Program-made: the position numbers and the translations under genes
Shown: positions 1 to 10,368 of the stretch, piece by piece
How positions within the stretch are numbered: the stretch's first letter is position 1
Layout of the letters: each line of letters opens with the position of its first letter
Assembly: GCA_027604665.1 (NCBI GenBank)
Contig: JADGIZ010000211.1
Location: 1 to 19,338 of the forward strand
Direction of reading: 5' to 3'
Source of the DNA: Polyrhizophydium stewartii
Taxonomy: Eukaryota > Chytridiomycota > Chytridiomycetes > Rhizophydiales
DNA length: 19,338 bases
The notes under the pieces: generated by a model
Seen by the model: only the letters and a program-made list of their open reading frames with translations
Databases searched by the model: none
Told to the model about the DNA's origin: nothing

Positions 1-1477
1 GCCCACAACCTCGCAGGCCCCGCCGCCCGTAACGACCTGGTCGCCGCCGCCCGCCCCGTCGCCGTCGCCAGACCCAGAGCCCCAGACGCGCTCGCAGCTG
101 CCGCAGGACACAGAGCCCACGTCGTCGACCGCCCGCGGCCCGCGGCCCACCGGCGACCCGCTGCCCTCGGACCCGGGCCTGCCCTCCACCTCTGCATCCA
201 CTTCAGCCCCGCCCTCGCAGGTGCGTCCGTCGCCGCGGCTGTCGCCGTTGCGGATGCCCGCGCCGCTCGGGCTCCGCCCGCCCATCGCCCGCGGTGACGC
301 TTGAGTGATGATGCCTGCTGACGTTCATGGCCTGCTCCGCGGTGCACACCCGCCGGCCCGCCGCGTTCACCTGCGCCCGTGCCGCACCTGTCCGCCGCCC
401 GGCCCGTCCCAGACCTCCGGCCCGCAGCCCGCCAACCAGGAGGCCGCCGCACAGGGCCTCGGCGTCGGCGGCCGCACGGCGCTGATTGTCGTTGGCATCA
501 TGGTCGTCCTCGCCGGAATCGGCGTCTACATCTTCCGCAAGATGTCGCTGCGGGTGCGTGCCCGCCCTCTGCCATCCGCCGGCCGCTCTTTCCCTCCCCT
601 GCCCGCTGATGGCTGCCCCGTGTGCGGCCGGCCGCCGGCGAGGCGTGCGGCTCACCGCCAGGCCCGTGTGCTGATCCAACAACGCCCGCCCTTCCCATGT
701 GCCCGTCAAAATACGCCATTTTGTTTCCCCTTGCCTCTCCCACCTGGCCAACATGCCGCCTCTGTCGCCCTCCAGCCCTCGGCCCAGTTCAAGGACCGCA
801 TCCGCTCCGGTCCGCTCGACCTCGACGCCCCCACTTTCCCGAGCCGCCAGGTGCAGCACCGCTCGTCGCTCCTCGGCCCGCTCAAGGACGACTCGTCAGT
901 GCCGCCAACCCCCATCTCCAGCGTCGGCTCGCAGATCCCACAGCCCATGCCGCCCGCTTCCTCGGCTGCCCCGATCTACATGGTCGTGCCCGTCTCGGGC
1001 GTGTCCCAGGCCCCCGTCGAAGAATGTGCGTTGTTGCTTGGCCACCCGCGACTCTTCACCAGCCCGCCGTGCTGACCATCTCTCTCAGGGCAAATGCATC
1101 CCATGGTCTCGGCCGCCCCGCCTCTGCCTGCACAACAGCAGCAGCCGCAGCACATGGGATACGAGGAGGTCGTCTACGCTCCCTCCTTTGGCGATCCAGC
1201 AGCCGACCTGTCGTTCCAGCAGCAGGCCGCCGCGGCGTACGCGAGCCTGCAGCAGCAGCAGCAGCACCAGCACCAGCAGATGCTCATGTTCCAGCAGCAG
1301 ATCCAGCAACAACAACATCAGTCCTACGTCGCGCCGTATGACGACGCTTACGCAGAAACCTACGAGCCCACCGACACTTCGCGTCTCATTGGCGGCCCTT
1401 CCGCCGGCGGTCAGGCTCCTGCTGCCTATCACCCTGCATCGCAGCCCCCGCCCGCCCCCGGTCCTGGCTTTGCATAG
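1..1477 (+). CDS. Single-pass membrane protein, Pro/Ser/Thr-rich ectodomain, Gln-rich tail (5' partial)
   Basis: Family not recognised. The exon model is <1-220, 413-553, 776-1025 and 1089-1477 (TAG), with GTGCGT donors at 221, 554 and 1026. A CTGAC-type site lies 18 bp before the last acceptor, and the frame is kept across every junction. The visible N-terminal part is almost all Pro, Ser, Thr and Ala, as in O-glycosylated wall-facing stalks. One hydrophobic segment follows (TALIVVGIMVVLAGIGVYIF), then a basic stop-transfer FRKMSLR. The cytoplasmic side starts PSAQFKDRI, continues Pro/Ser-rich and ends in a Gln-rich stretch coded by CAG/CAA runs. The layout resembles fungal wall-stress sensors (WSC/Mid2 type), but no diagnostic Cys-rich domain is visible; it would lie upstream of the window. 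The acceptor at 788 is an alternative to 776. Confidence is good for a gene and low for a function. Confidence 0.72.
1249..1321 (+). repeat. CAG/CAA-rich polyglutamine tract
   Basis: Interrupted CAG, CAC and CAA triplets within the last exon of the first gene. They code for two Gln/His-rich stretches around LMFQQQIQ. This is a low-complexity coding repeat likely to vary in length between strains. Confidence 0.8.
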
Positions 1478-1750
1478 CCGCTGCTCCACGCAGCCGTTGT
1501 CGTCTCATATCCCGCGCTTTGTCATTCAATGAACTTCGGGCTATTTGTCTCTTACCTGCGGGCTTCGTCGCCCGGCTGCCCGCGAGTGCCCGCAAGCAGG
1601 CCGGCCCACTCCCGCTGGGTCTCGAGGGCAGGCTGGCACATGAAACGAGAGACCACAGCCAAAACCGCTGGACCCGCCATTTGTGTGGCTTTCCCGAACG
1701 GTGACACGCCGCACCACGACCTCACGAGCAGAAGCCACACCACCCTCAGC

Positions 1751-3980
1751 ATGGCACCATGGGGTCGTATTTCCCGCCGCTTCGTTGCCCTGGCGCTCCT
1801 CCTTATCGCCGTCTTCGCCGCCCTCCAACTGCTCGCCCCGGACTTCACCGGCCGGCACAGCGGCGCAGGCTCAGCCGACACCTCGCAGCTCGGAGACGGC
1901 CCAGCCATCCGTGCCGCCCACGCCGCCGGCCGCACATCACAGCTCGGGCACACGCCCGCGCACCCCGCCGCCGGAGATTCACTCAACGCCGCCGACGCCG
2001 TTCCCTCCGATGCTGAGTGGGCCCGCTCCGGCGCTGCCGACGCTGCCAAGCAGAGCCACGTCCGCAAGGTGTGCTGGGCCCGAAAGGGTCCTTTGTTCGA
2101 TCGAGTCGAGCTCTGCTGACGACACAGCCCATTCTGACAACGACGCCTGCGCTGCCGCGGCCAATGGTCGCTGATCCGCCGCCCATGCCGCCGCCGTTGT
2201 CGCCTCACGCAGATGATCCGCCACGCATGGACCGGCTACTACACCCATGCTCGCGGCTCCGACGAGCTGTGCCCGCAGAGCAAGCGCGGTCACAACTGGA
2301 CAGCGAGCGCATCGATGCTGTTCACGCCCGTCGACAGCCTCGACACGCTGCTGCTCGCTGGCCTCAAGACCGAGTTTGCGCAGGCCAAAGCGCTTGTTGT
2401 CGACTCCCTCGACTTTGACGCCGTTCACAACCACGTCAACGCATTCGAGACCACCATCCGCATCCTCGGCGGCCTGCTCTCGGGCTTCGAGCTCGACGGC
2501 GACAAGGCGCTTCTGGCCAAGGCAAAGGACCTCGCCGACCGCATGATCAACATCTTCAACACGCCAACCGGTTTCCCAAACAACCTGGCCAAGGTGGACG
2601 ACCGCACGTCGTTCTCAGGCTCCGTGTCGCTCGCCACCGCTGGCACGCACCAGATCGAGTATCAGTATCTTTCGGACGTCACGGGCGATCTGAAATATGC
2701 CGCCGTGGTGAGTATCATGCCAGTCGCGAGGCCTTGCTGCCGCCATGCCGCTGCTTCGCTGCTGCTTCTCTTTTCACCGCCTTTGCAATGCCGCGCGGCC
2801 TCGATACTGCTTGTCGCTGATGCCCTTTACCCAACAGGCTCTGCATACCTTTGAGCAGATCCATGCGATCCCCACAAAGTACCCGGGACTGGCGCCCATG
2901 TATCTCAATACGTTCGGTGCGTCTCCTTTAGCAGAAGCCCGCCCCTCAGCCGCCGCCATCATCCCACCATCACGCAGCTGATGCATTCTGCCGCCGCTTC
3001 CGCGACGCAGACGAGAGGTACAGCGTTGCGGGCGAGAGTGACTCGTACTACGAGTACTTGCTCAAGCTGGCTCTTGCCACGCACGAGCCGCGGTACCGCC
3101 AGTGGTACGACGAGGCGAGCTTGGCCATCGAGAAGCACCTACTCGTCAAGGCGCGTGGCGGAAAGGTCGCCTACCTTCCAAACAAGGAGTACGGCAAGTC
3201 GCAGAACGGGTTCCACCATCTCGTGAGTTGCTATTGGGGGGGGTAACGCAAGCTGCGTCGTCGTGGCGCCACATTCTGACCGCTTGCAGAGCTGTTTTGC
3301 TGGCGGCATGTTTGCTCTCGGCGCAGTCACCAAGAACGACGGCAACTCGGCGCGTCTGTTCGAGATTGGCGCTGCGTTGACTCGCACGTGCTTTGAATCG
3401 TACCAGACCGCCTTCACCAAGCTCGGCGGCGAGTGGGTCAATGTCGACCAGGACGGCAATCTCAAGATCACCAACCATGACTACCTGCTGCGGTGTGTCT
3501 CAACCGTCTCTTTCGGAGAGAGTATGCCGCCCGATCAGAGCGTGCATCAAACTCCCCCCCCCCGCACACACACACACACACACGCATACACACGCATGCT
3601 GACGCTTCCGGCTCCGCGGCAGACCCGAAGTCGTCGAGTCCATCTTTGTGCTCTGGAGGCTCACGCACGACCAGATGTACCGCGACATGGCATGGGCCGT
3701 CGTACAAGCGCTCGACAAACGGTGCAAGACCGAGGCCGGCTACCACGGACTCGACGCCCACGGCGCGCCGCACGACCGCCAAGAGTCCTTTTTCCTTGCC
3801 GAGACGCTCAAGTACTTGTACCTCACCTTCTCAGACGACGACGTTTTGCCGCTCGAGCAGTTTGTGCTCAACACTGAGGCCCATCCGGTCTCGATTCGCG
3901 GCTTCGGAAAACGAAAGGACCCAAAGTCGTGGGTGCCCATCCCGGACGCCAAGGGGCTCAAGGACGCCTTGCCTTGGTAG
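1751..3980 (+). CDS. Class I alpha-1,2-mannosidase (GH47), six exons
   Basis: Trims alpha-1,2-linked mannose from N-glycans in the ER or Golgi lumen. Exons are 1751-2068, 2213-2707, 2838-2916, 3011-3222, 3290-3492 and 3623-3980, giving 554 residues. The start at 1751 was chosen because it begins a signal anchor (basic ISRRF, then ALALLLIAVFAALQLL); the same frame is open further upstream but looks non-coding. A low-complexity stem runs to about residue 105, then the catalytic domain. Family landmarks are HAWTGYY, VDSLDTLLLAGL, AFETTIRILGG (Glu185), DSYYEYLLK (Asp308), LLRPEVVES (Glu438) and the C-terminal NTEAHP that holds the calcium-binding Thr (Thr520). The acids in these motifs are where the family has its catalytic residues. 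Cys370 and Cys402 match the conserved disulfide. The length is normal for the family. An ER versus Golgi assignment needs a phylogeny. Confidence 0.95.
3554..3583 (+). repeat. C-tract plus (CA)n microsatellite inside mannosidase intron 5
   Basis: About ten C residues, a G, then roughly nine CA units, inside the intron at 3493-3622 between the last two mannosidase exons. Simple repeat with no coding role. Confidence 0.85.
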
Positions 3981-5961
3981 ACAAGATGTTCTTGGAATAT
4001 GCGTTTTCCGTGTGTTTAAGTTTGTGCGGAAAAGCGAGATTATGTGCCTCGGTGTTTTGTGTGTGTATGTGGGGGGTGGGGGCACGAAGATCCTGTCGCT
4101 GTTTGTTGCTGTGACTGCGGCTCAATACAGCGATGCTGATCCTCGTCCAACTGAGATCACCGAGGCATCCGCTCTGCGAGCCATCGTGCAATGTCACCAT
4201 GTCCGGCGGCTTCCGCCACCGAGAGAGTGTCTCGCGAGCGCAGCGCCGGCCGCTGGTCATACAACCACTGGACCGCTTCGAGGCTGCCCGAAGCAGCCGC
4301 CCGTGAGAGCGAGTCTGCGGGCCACGGCACATCCGAGAGCCGCCGGTCGAGCCACTCGAGCATCTCGACCGAGCCCACCGACAGCCTGTCCTAGAGTGGC
4401 TGCACGCTCGCCTCAGGCACCGTGCCGCCAGCTCAAGGCGGTCATGCCTGCAGTCCGCGAGGAAACAACCCGGAGCCATGCATGCGAAACGGTGGTTCCT
4501 ACCCTTGAGTGTCTCAATGACGTGCAGGCGCTCTAGTCAGGCGGCGGCGGCCTTTATATTCTTTGGCGCGTCTCAGCCAGGGCACGCCTCAGCCAGAGCA
4601 GGGTCCCAGCCATGAGGCGGCATTGCCAGGCTCACGTCATTCGCGCCAAGGCGGCGGCGCACCGCCAGGCGCCGGGCACGGCCAGGCCGTGGCAGCCAGA
4701 TTTTACCCGCATCACTCACAGATTGAGCCTCATCACAGCTCCAGTTTGCTCCTGAGCACCGCCCTACTCGGCTGCGACACTAACATCGATCTGCACTCAT
4801 TCAGGCCTCTGCATCGAGTGGTCAGGCGTGGAAAAGATCAACTTTGATGCCAGCCGTGGCGCCTTGGAAACCGAACAAGTCCACTGCATTCTCGGACCAG
4901 CCCGTCCTGTGCTGACTCACTGTTCTCGACGCCTGCGACATGAGGTTAAACACCAGCTGGATTATTCGTAGCTGCTCGAAAACCAGCAAGACATTGGAGC
5001 AAAATGGACAACAGCCACTGCCAGAGAAAGTCAGATGGTTTCGTATTGGTGCGTGATCGAGTTCGCGACATTAAGGCCAGCACAATAGGAGCGGATGGTT
5101 GGCGTTCGAGTTGCCAGCTGCTCAGCTGGTCAACATGATGCTGTTTGAAGATGCACAGGACGCCAGGACAGTGAGGAGGTGTGATTCTTGGTGTGCATCG
5201 CACAAGCCTGCACCATCAGTACCACCTTTCTCCACTGGTTCCTTCTTGATGGTTGCTGGTCGCCACTCACCCATGCGGACCGGGACACGGGGACTGGCCT
5301 CTAAAGCCGCTCGAAGGCAGGCGTGAGCCATGATCCTGGCCACCATTTTGCTTTGACGGCAGCGTCCAGAAGCCGTCACTGATCTGGTGCGCCAACAACA
5401 TGAATGCAGAGGTTCGCTGTCCCCGCTGCTTGCGGTGAGCCACCACATGGATAAAAGCGACGGGGAGCAGCGCCAGAAAGACCGCTCTAAGATGCTCGTG
5501 GTTTCAGCGGTGAGCACACTGGGCTGCTGGAAGCGGTCGCGAACCCAGGAACAGGCGGGTCACAAGCCGACTCGGCCATGTCGGCGACGCTCAAGGACTT
5601 GGTGACGGAGTCGCCGTCAGCTGTGAGCGACGAGCATGGCCACGAACGCCGGGTGCCACGGCCACGAGGCGGGAAGCCAGCCGCGGGCAGAGTGCGCTGT
5701 AGCGAGAGCTCCGTGCTGGCGGCAGACAGCGCACGCCGGCGGGCAAGCCGCGCGACCGGGCTGCGTCGTGCAGTCGGTGTCAGGCTGCGCTCGCCGGGAT
5801 GCGATGTCGTCGTTGTGCGCTCATGCTCGTCAGGCCATGGGCGCCTTGGCTGCACGGTGGATCTGGCGGCACGTCGCCGCGGAGCGCACGCGGAACGGCC
5901 CAGGCGGCGGTTGGCCGCTGCTGCCGCTGAAGCCGACGCCGCCGACGCCGACGCCGCCGTC
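3981..5961. other. Gene-poor interval of about 2 kb
   Basis: This lies between the mannosidase stop and the chosen start of the glycosyltransferase. Apart from the ankyrin-like remnant, no reading frame shows recognisable protein motifs, and third-position GC bias is weaker than in the flanking genes. A GT-rich run (about 4058-4080) and a TATA-like TTTATATT near 4552-4559 are visible. Short minus-strand frames at 4946-5203 and 5122-5517 match no family I know, and I treat them as chance or decayed sequence. The last 400 bp (5578-5961) is open in frame with the downstream gene and very GC-rich. Confidence 0.5.
4157..4378 (-). pseudogene. Ankyrin-repeat-like fragment
   Basis: The minus-strand frame reads as two to three ankyrin-like units: GSVEMLEWLDRR, then SLSRAAASGSLEAVQWLYD, then VAEAAGHGDIARWLAERM, ending in TGA. 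The A..G....VQWL spacing is typical of the divergent ankyrin arrays expanded in chytrids and oomycetes. Going upstream, the frame meets an in-frame TAG (about 4391-4393) and then a TGA, and another frame gives RLHVIETLKG near 4530. This suggests a broken gene with a frameshift. It could instead be the last exon of a spliced gene, since CTCTAG is a possible acceptor, but I found no in-frame donor. It is convergent with the mannosidase. Pseudogene status is inferred. Confidence 0.45.
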
Positions 5962-8900
5962 ATGTCGCTGCTCGTGCGCCTGCAGCTGCTCGCGCGCCGC
6001 GCGGCACCTGCCACACGCCTTCCGCCGCGCCTGCTTCTCCTGCTGCTACTTCTCGCCGCCCTCGCCGTGCTCGCACTGCTGCGCTCCGCCTCGCGGCTCG
6101 CTGCCCCGGCCCCGCGCGCTGAGCGACAGCCGTCGCGGGCTGGGCAGCCCCTGCGCCCCGCCCGCTTCCCAAAGGTGCCTGCCCTGCTCGCTCCCCCCCC
6201 CCGCGCGCAGCTCCTTTCGACTGCTCGCGCGTGCCCTTGGCCCTTGCTCCGCACCGCTACCTGCCTGAGTCCCAACACGACTTGTGTGGCCGCAAAGCGC
6301 CGCCGTTGGTCGATGATCCCGACACTGCGCCGTTCCAACCCCGCCTCTGGCCGCCGCCACGCACCTTGCACGCCGTCCCCACAGCGCTTGCCGCCTGCCT
6401 CCGACATGCAGTCATTTACCCCTCAGCTCACCGTTCCGCGAATGCTGACTCGCCTTCATCTCCGATGCCCCCCACCCGCCACACCGCCAAGGCCACTCCA
6501 AAGCCGCCGCCAGTCGTCTACGAGCCCGAGTCCGAGCCGCTCGTGTTCACCGAGGTCGCGGGTGACCGCTTCTTTTCGCCAGAAACGGCTCAGATCCTGC
6601 AGTTCGCTCAAAGCCACCGCGCCTTTCGTGCTTCGGGCTTCACCTTTTGCGATATCCTCAACAACGCTACCTTTGATGCGACGGTGCCCATCCCAGCCCT
6701 TGGTGGTTCCGTTGCCCAGACCAACGCCGACCAGTTCGCCTTTGTCGAGGCCGTGGACGCCAAGGCGCACGAGATCTACACCTCGATCATGCTGACAACA
6801 CGATATGACGTGCGTCAATTGCCCTGCTCGTGCAGGTGGTGGTGGTGGTGGTGGTGGTGGTGATTGCAGTGATGAGGGGATTTTGATGATTATTTCGAGA
6901 AGAGGAGGATCTTGTTTGCTGGTTCTGCAATCACCGCACTGGCTAACCTTGATCGTGGCATATTCCAACCAGAACTACCACCCTGTCCAACCAAACCCCG
7001 ACGAACTCAACCGCCTTTCTTGCTACTTTGCCGCTGAGGGCACTTCGTCATACGCCAATTTCACTACCTCGCGCCTGCTGATCGACCTCGACCCAATCAA
7101 CTACTTCCGAAAGCGCATCCCGGCCATTATTCCGAATCCGTCGATGCTCCCTGGCACGCGCCGCAAGTACTTGATTGCGTATCTGCTCATGGTCCATGAG
7201 GAAGCCGGGTTCAAGCAGCTCAGCAAGCTCATTGACACACTCGACGACGGCGACGCCATCATTTTGATCCATGTTGACAACCGCAAGCGGTCGGCCGGCC
7301 TGCAGGACTTGCTCGATAAGCTCATCCGCCAGCGCGAACGCCGCCTCGGGCGTCCCACCAACGTCTTCCTCGCCAACTATCGCTTCTGCAATATTTGGGG
7401 CCACTCGTCACTGGTTCTAACCCAGCTCAGCGGGTTCTGGGAGCTCCTTGACATGGCCGACTGGGACTACGTCATCAATCTGTCCAACTATGATTTCCCG
7501 CTCAAGCGCAATCGCGAGATCCATGCGATTCTTAGCCGACCCCACAACAAGAACCGCAACTTCATCGAGTACTGGCCAGACACTCGTGCGTTTTGCTTGC
7601 CTAGCTCTTGCTCTTGCACCGACATGTGATTCTGACACGCGTCGATACGTTGTTTCTGACCCGCTGTGCTGCTGACCCGGCGCAGAGGACCTTGCTGAGC
7701 GATTCTATCGTGCGCACATTGGCGTTGCCGACTTTTCGTCGCTGTTCCATCCGAACGTGCTGGGTGTGACGTCGTGGCCGTTCCCTCGGTGGCGAGCATA
7801 CAAACACCATCAGTGGATGATCGTGACGCCTGATTTTGTGCGGCACTTGCGCGAGAACCGCGACGCGCTCAACTTTCTGGCCTTTGCGGAGCACACTTAT
7901 ATTCCGGACGAGTCGTACTTTGCGACGGTGCTGGTAAACTCGCCCAAGTTCCGCGACACGGTTGTAAACGACAACAAGCGGTATCTGCGCTTTGCGGGCT
8001 CCGACGCGGCGCATCCGTCGTGGCTTGGGTACTTGGATCGGTTCCTGTTTCCATCCGGCGAGCCAGAGCCAAGCTTCTACTTTATCCGCAAGTTCAACTA
8101 CCTGGGCGAGTCGTTCCGCGAGCAGCAGCTGCTCGAGTGGATCAATGCAAACCACATGACGCCGCGGGTGAATGCCTCTTGCCTACTCGAGGACGCAAGC
8201 GTGCGGATCGAATGTCTGCGCGAGTTTGGCAGCAAGATTGCGCAAAACAACGAGCTCATTGTCGTACCCGTCAACCACGCGTTCCTGATGCAGGCGTCGA
8301 ACTTGCGATGCTCACTGGCGCGTGCGGGGATCAACAACGTCGTTTACTGGTCGCTCAGCCTCGAAGTGCACAACAACCTGCTCGAGAAGGGCAGCCTGTC
8401 CATCTTTCTGCCCGGGTTCCCGAGCACGGGCGAGCGACAGGAGCCCGGCAAGACATTTTTCACGCGCATGATGCGGTTCAAGCCCAAGGTGCTGCAGCTC
8501 CTGCTCGACGCAGGCTTCCATGTCTGGTACATGGACGCGGACACAGTTGCGCTGCGGGACTTTCGCAGAGACGTTGTTGCAGATCCGGACGCGGACGTGT
8601 ACGTTGCGCTCGACAACGACAAGCGGATCGACACCCGCGCCGCTCCAGTCGCATCGGCGGGTATCATGTACCTGCGGGCGACCAAGAAGTCGCGGGCGTT
8701 TTTGCAGGGGATCCTGGCGATGCAGGCGCAGAGCCTGCTTCTCGATGACCAAGACGCGCTGCGCAAGGTCATTGCCCACTCGGACACGATCGAGACCAAG
8801 TACGTCCCGGTGCTGCCAAGCGGCGCAGGCGCCTTGATCACCAGCGGCGCAGCGCAGGGCCGCGGCGATGCCGGTGCTGTCGCCGGCGGCGGCAGCCGCG

Positions 8901-9220
8901 ATTTCGTCAAGCGCATCCCGGTTGACCCGTCGGCTCCCGAAGCGCCGCTGGTGGGGTCCAAGATCCAGCTGCGGTTCCTCGACCAGTTTCAGTTTGTCAA
9001 TGGGTACCTGCTCTTTGGGCAGACGAGCGAGGTGCCGATGCGATTCGATCAGTTTGCGGTTGTGCACACGCGGCCGATGGACAGCCCCGCGCGGGTGCTG
9101 CGGCAGTGGGGGCTGTGGCTCCTCGACGAAAAGGGCAAGTGCGCCAAGGACGTTGACCTGGAGGAGCACCAACGCCGCCTGGTAGCCAAGGTGGCTGCAG
9201 AAGGCCGCTGGACCGAGTGA
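5962..9220 (+). CDS. Two-domain glycosyltransferase: GT14 (xylosyltransferase-like) fused to GT77-type domain
   Basis: Predicted type II Golgi membrane enzyme of 892 residues. Exons are 5962-6174, 6492-6809, 6973-7585 and 7686-9220. The start at 5962 gives a signal anchor (Leu-rich run at about residues 23-40 after basic residues); the acceptor at 6492 is the least certain junction. Domain 1 (about 241-530) has GT14 marks: KYLIAYLLMVHEEAG, ILIHVDNR, WGHSSLV, DWDYVINLSNYDFPLK and IPDESYFATVLVNS (Glu457, the usual position of the GT14 catalytic acid). Domain 2 (about 570-840) looks like the nucleotide-diphospho-sugar transferase fold of GT77: NELIVVPVN at its start, HVWYMDADTVALRD with the DXD motif Asp665-Ala-Asp667, and FVNGYLLFG with VVHTRP near the end. 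A Gly/Ala-rich insert lies at about 8820-8905. Donor and acceptor sugars cannot be read from sequence. Confidence 0.9.
6835..6861 (+). repeat. (GGT)9 microsatellite in intron
   Basis: Nine perfect GGT units inside the glycosyltransferase intron at 6810-6972. That intron has donor GTGCGT, a CTAAC branch-like site near 6943 and acceptor CCAG at 6972. The flanking exons join in frame without it. Confidence 0.9.
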
Positions 9221-9531
9221 TGAAGAATGAACGCACATGGACCCTCTCCACCACTCCCCCCCCCGTCTTCCAACACCAGCTGCACCACCCTCACCAGATC
9301 GCCGCTCCGGACGCCCGGACGCCGCCGTGGGGATCGGCTCTCCACCCCGACCGGCCGAAAGTTGCGCCGCCCCTCAGCCAAAAAACAGCCGCAGCGGCGT
9401 CGCCTCGCACTTCCCCCTCGGCCACACCTCCCGCCTGCGCCTCGGCTGCCCGGCCCGTGCTCACCGCCCTCGCTCCCGCTCCCCGCTCCCTCGCGCCCAC
9501 GTTCTCACTCTCCCGGACACACGCATTCGCC
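9221..9531. promoter_or_regulatory. Intergenic / 5' leader of the TLC gene
   Basis: 311 bp between the glycosyltransferase stop and the TLC-protein ATG, both on the plus strand. It is C-rich with pyrimidine runs (for example near 9254-9264 and along 9471-9515), as is common in fungal promoters and 5' leaders. No TATA box or specific operator was recognised. The frame of the downstream gene stays open through it but has no recognisable protein content. Confidence 0.4.
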
Positions 9532-10368
9532 ATGAGTAACGCTACGCTCGTGCTGCCGGTCAAGCCGCTTGTCGAGACGGTGCTCCAGCACGGCATCCTC
9601 ATGCCGTTCATCGCGTACTCGGCGTTCCAGCTGGTCGCCTACGTGCTGCTCACCACCTTTGTGTTCCCGCGCACCTTTGCGAGCGACAAGGCCCGCTCGT
9701 GGCTGCTGTCGGCGCTGGTCTCGGTCACGTCCGCGACGCTGTCGGTGCCCTTCAGCGTCGCGATGCTCCGCGGCGTGGTCACGGGGACGGCTCGCACCAC
9801 CGACCCGGCGTCCTTTGCACTGTCGGACACGCCAGAGTCCCAGCGCCTGGGCGGCATCTTCTCGGCGTTCCTGGTCATGGACCTTGTCGTCGGAACATTC
9901 AGCTACCCCAAGCAGGTTCAGCTCGTCACCGGCTGGGTGCACCACTTTGTCTACCTCGCCCTCATGCTCGACTTTATGCGACACCAGATCTGCCCGGCAA
10001 TGTGTCCCATGGCTCTCATGGAGATTCCGACCTTCCTGCTCGCCATCGGCAACATCAACAAGCGCTGGCGTACAGAGGTCCCCTTTGCCGTCAGCTTCTT
10101 CCTCACCCGCATCGTCTTCCATCTCGCACTCGTGTACTCGCTGTACGTCGCGATCCCCGGCTACCACTTCTGGATCGTGCTGGCCGCGCCATTCCCAATG
10201 CATGTCTTTTGGCTCCGCGGTTGGTTTGTCCGCCGCGCCAAGATGTACAGGAAGGCCAGGCTCGAGGCGGCCGCCGCCGCTGCCGCTGGCTCATCCTCGG
10301 GTTCCACCGCTCCATCGGGTGTCTCGACTGCCGCGCGCGACGCCGCCGGTGATCTTCGGCAGCGCTGA
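9532..10368 (+). CDS. TLC-domain polytopic membrane protein
   Basis: Intronless, 278 residues, with about six to seven hydrophobic segments (roughly 24-45, 57-79, 106-123, 135-150, 160-174, 185-208 and 209-232). TLC-family marks appear in order: FLVMDLVVG, TGWVHHFVYLAL (the His pair), LMEIPTFLLAIGNINK, FFLTRIVFHL and PMHVFWLRGWFVRR. This fits the TLC superfamily (TRAM/LAG1/CLN8) and most resembles the TLCD4/TMEM56-like branch, not ceramide synthases, which are longer. TLC proteins sit in ER or other endomembranes and act in lipid synthesis, sensing or membrane composition; the exact role is unknown here. The tail is basic, then Ala/Ser-rich and low complexity. The ATG at 9532 was chosen because hydrophobic content begins right after it. 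The gene follows the glycosyltransferase in tandem. Confidence 0.85.
   Translation: MSNATLVLPVKPLVETVLQHGILMPFIAYSAFQLVAYVLLTTFVFPRTFASDKARSWLLSALVSVTSATLSVPFSVAMLRGVVTGTARTTDPASFALSDTPESQRLGGIFSAFLVMDLVVGTFSYPKQVQLVTGWVHHFVYLALMLDFMRHQICPAMCPMALMEIPTFLLAIGNINKRWRTEVPFAVSFFLTRIVFHLALVYSLYVAIPGYHFWIVLAAPFPMHVFWLRGWFVRRAKMYRKARLEAAAAAAAGSSSGSTAPSGVSTAARDAAGDLRQR

Noticed and set aside
699..1532. Plus-strand open frame of 277 codons overlapping the first gene
   Set aside because: Ser/Arg/Pro-rich shadow frame; the alternative frame gives the transmembrane helix and consistent splice junctions.
3493..4536. Plus-strand open frame of 347 codons
   Set aside because: It starts in an intron containing a CA repeat, runs out of frame through the last mannosidase exon and has no domain.
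4946..5517. Two overlapping minus-strand frames in the gene-poor gap
   Set aside because: No family resemblance, no codon bias like the neighbouring genes and no convincing splice pair to join them.
5487..6407. Minus-strand open frame of 306 codons
   Set aside because: It overlaps the signal-anchor exon of the glycosyltransferase. It is mostly Arg/Ala/Ser with no domain. Only its last 60 or so codons look natural, which I kept as part of a low-interest finding.
8312..9238. Minus-strand open frame of 308 codons
   Set aside because: Antisense to the GT77-type domain, whose plus-strand motifs (DXD, VVHTRP) are clear.
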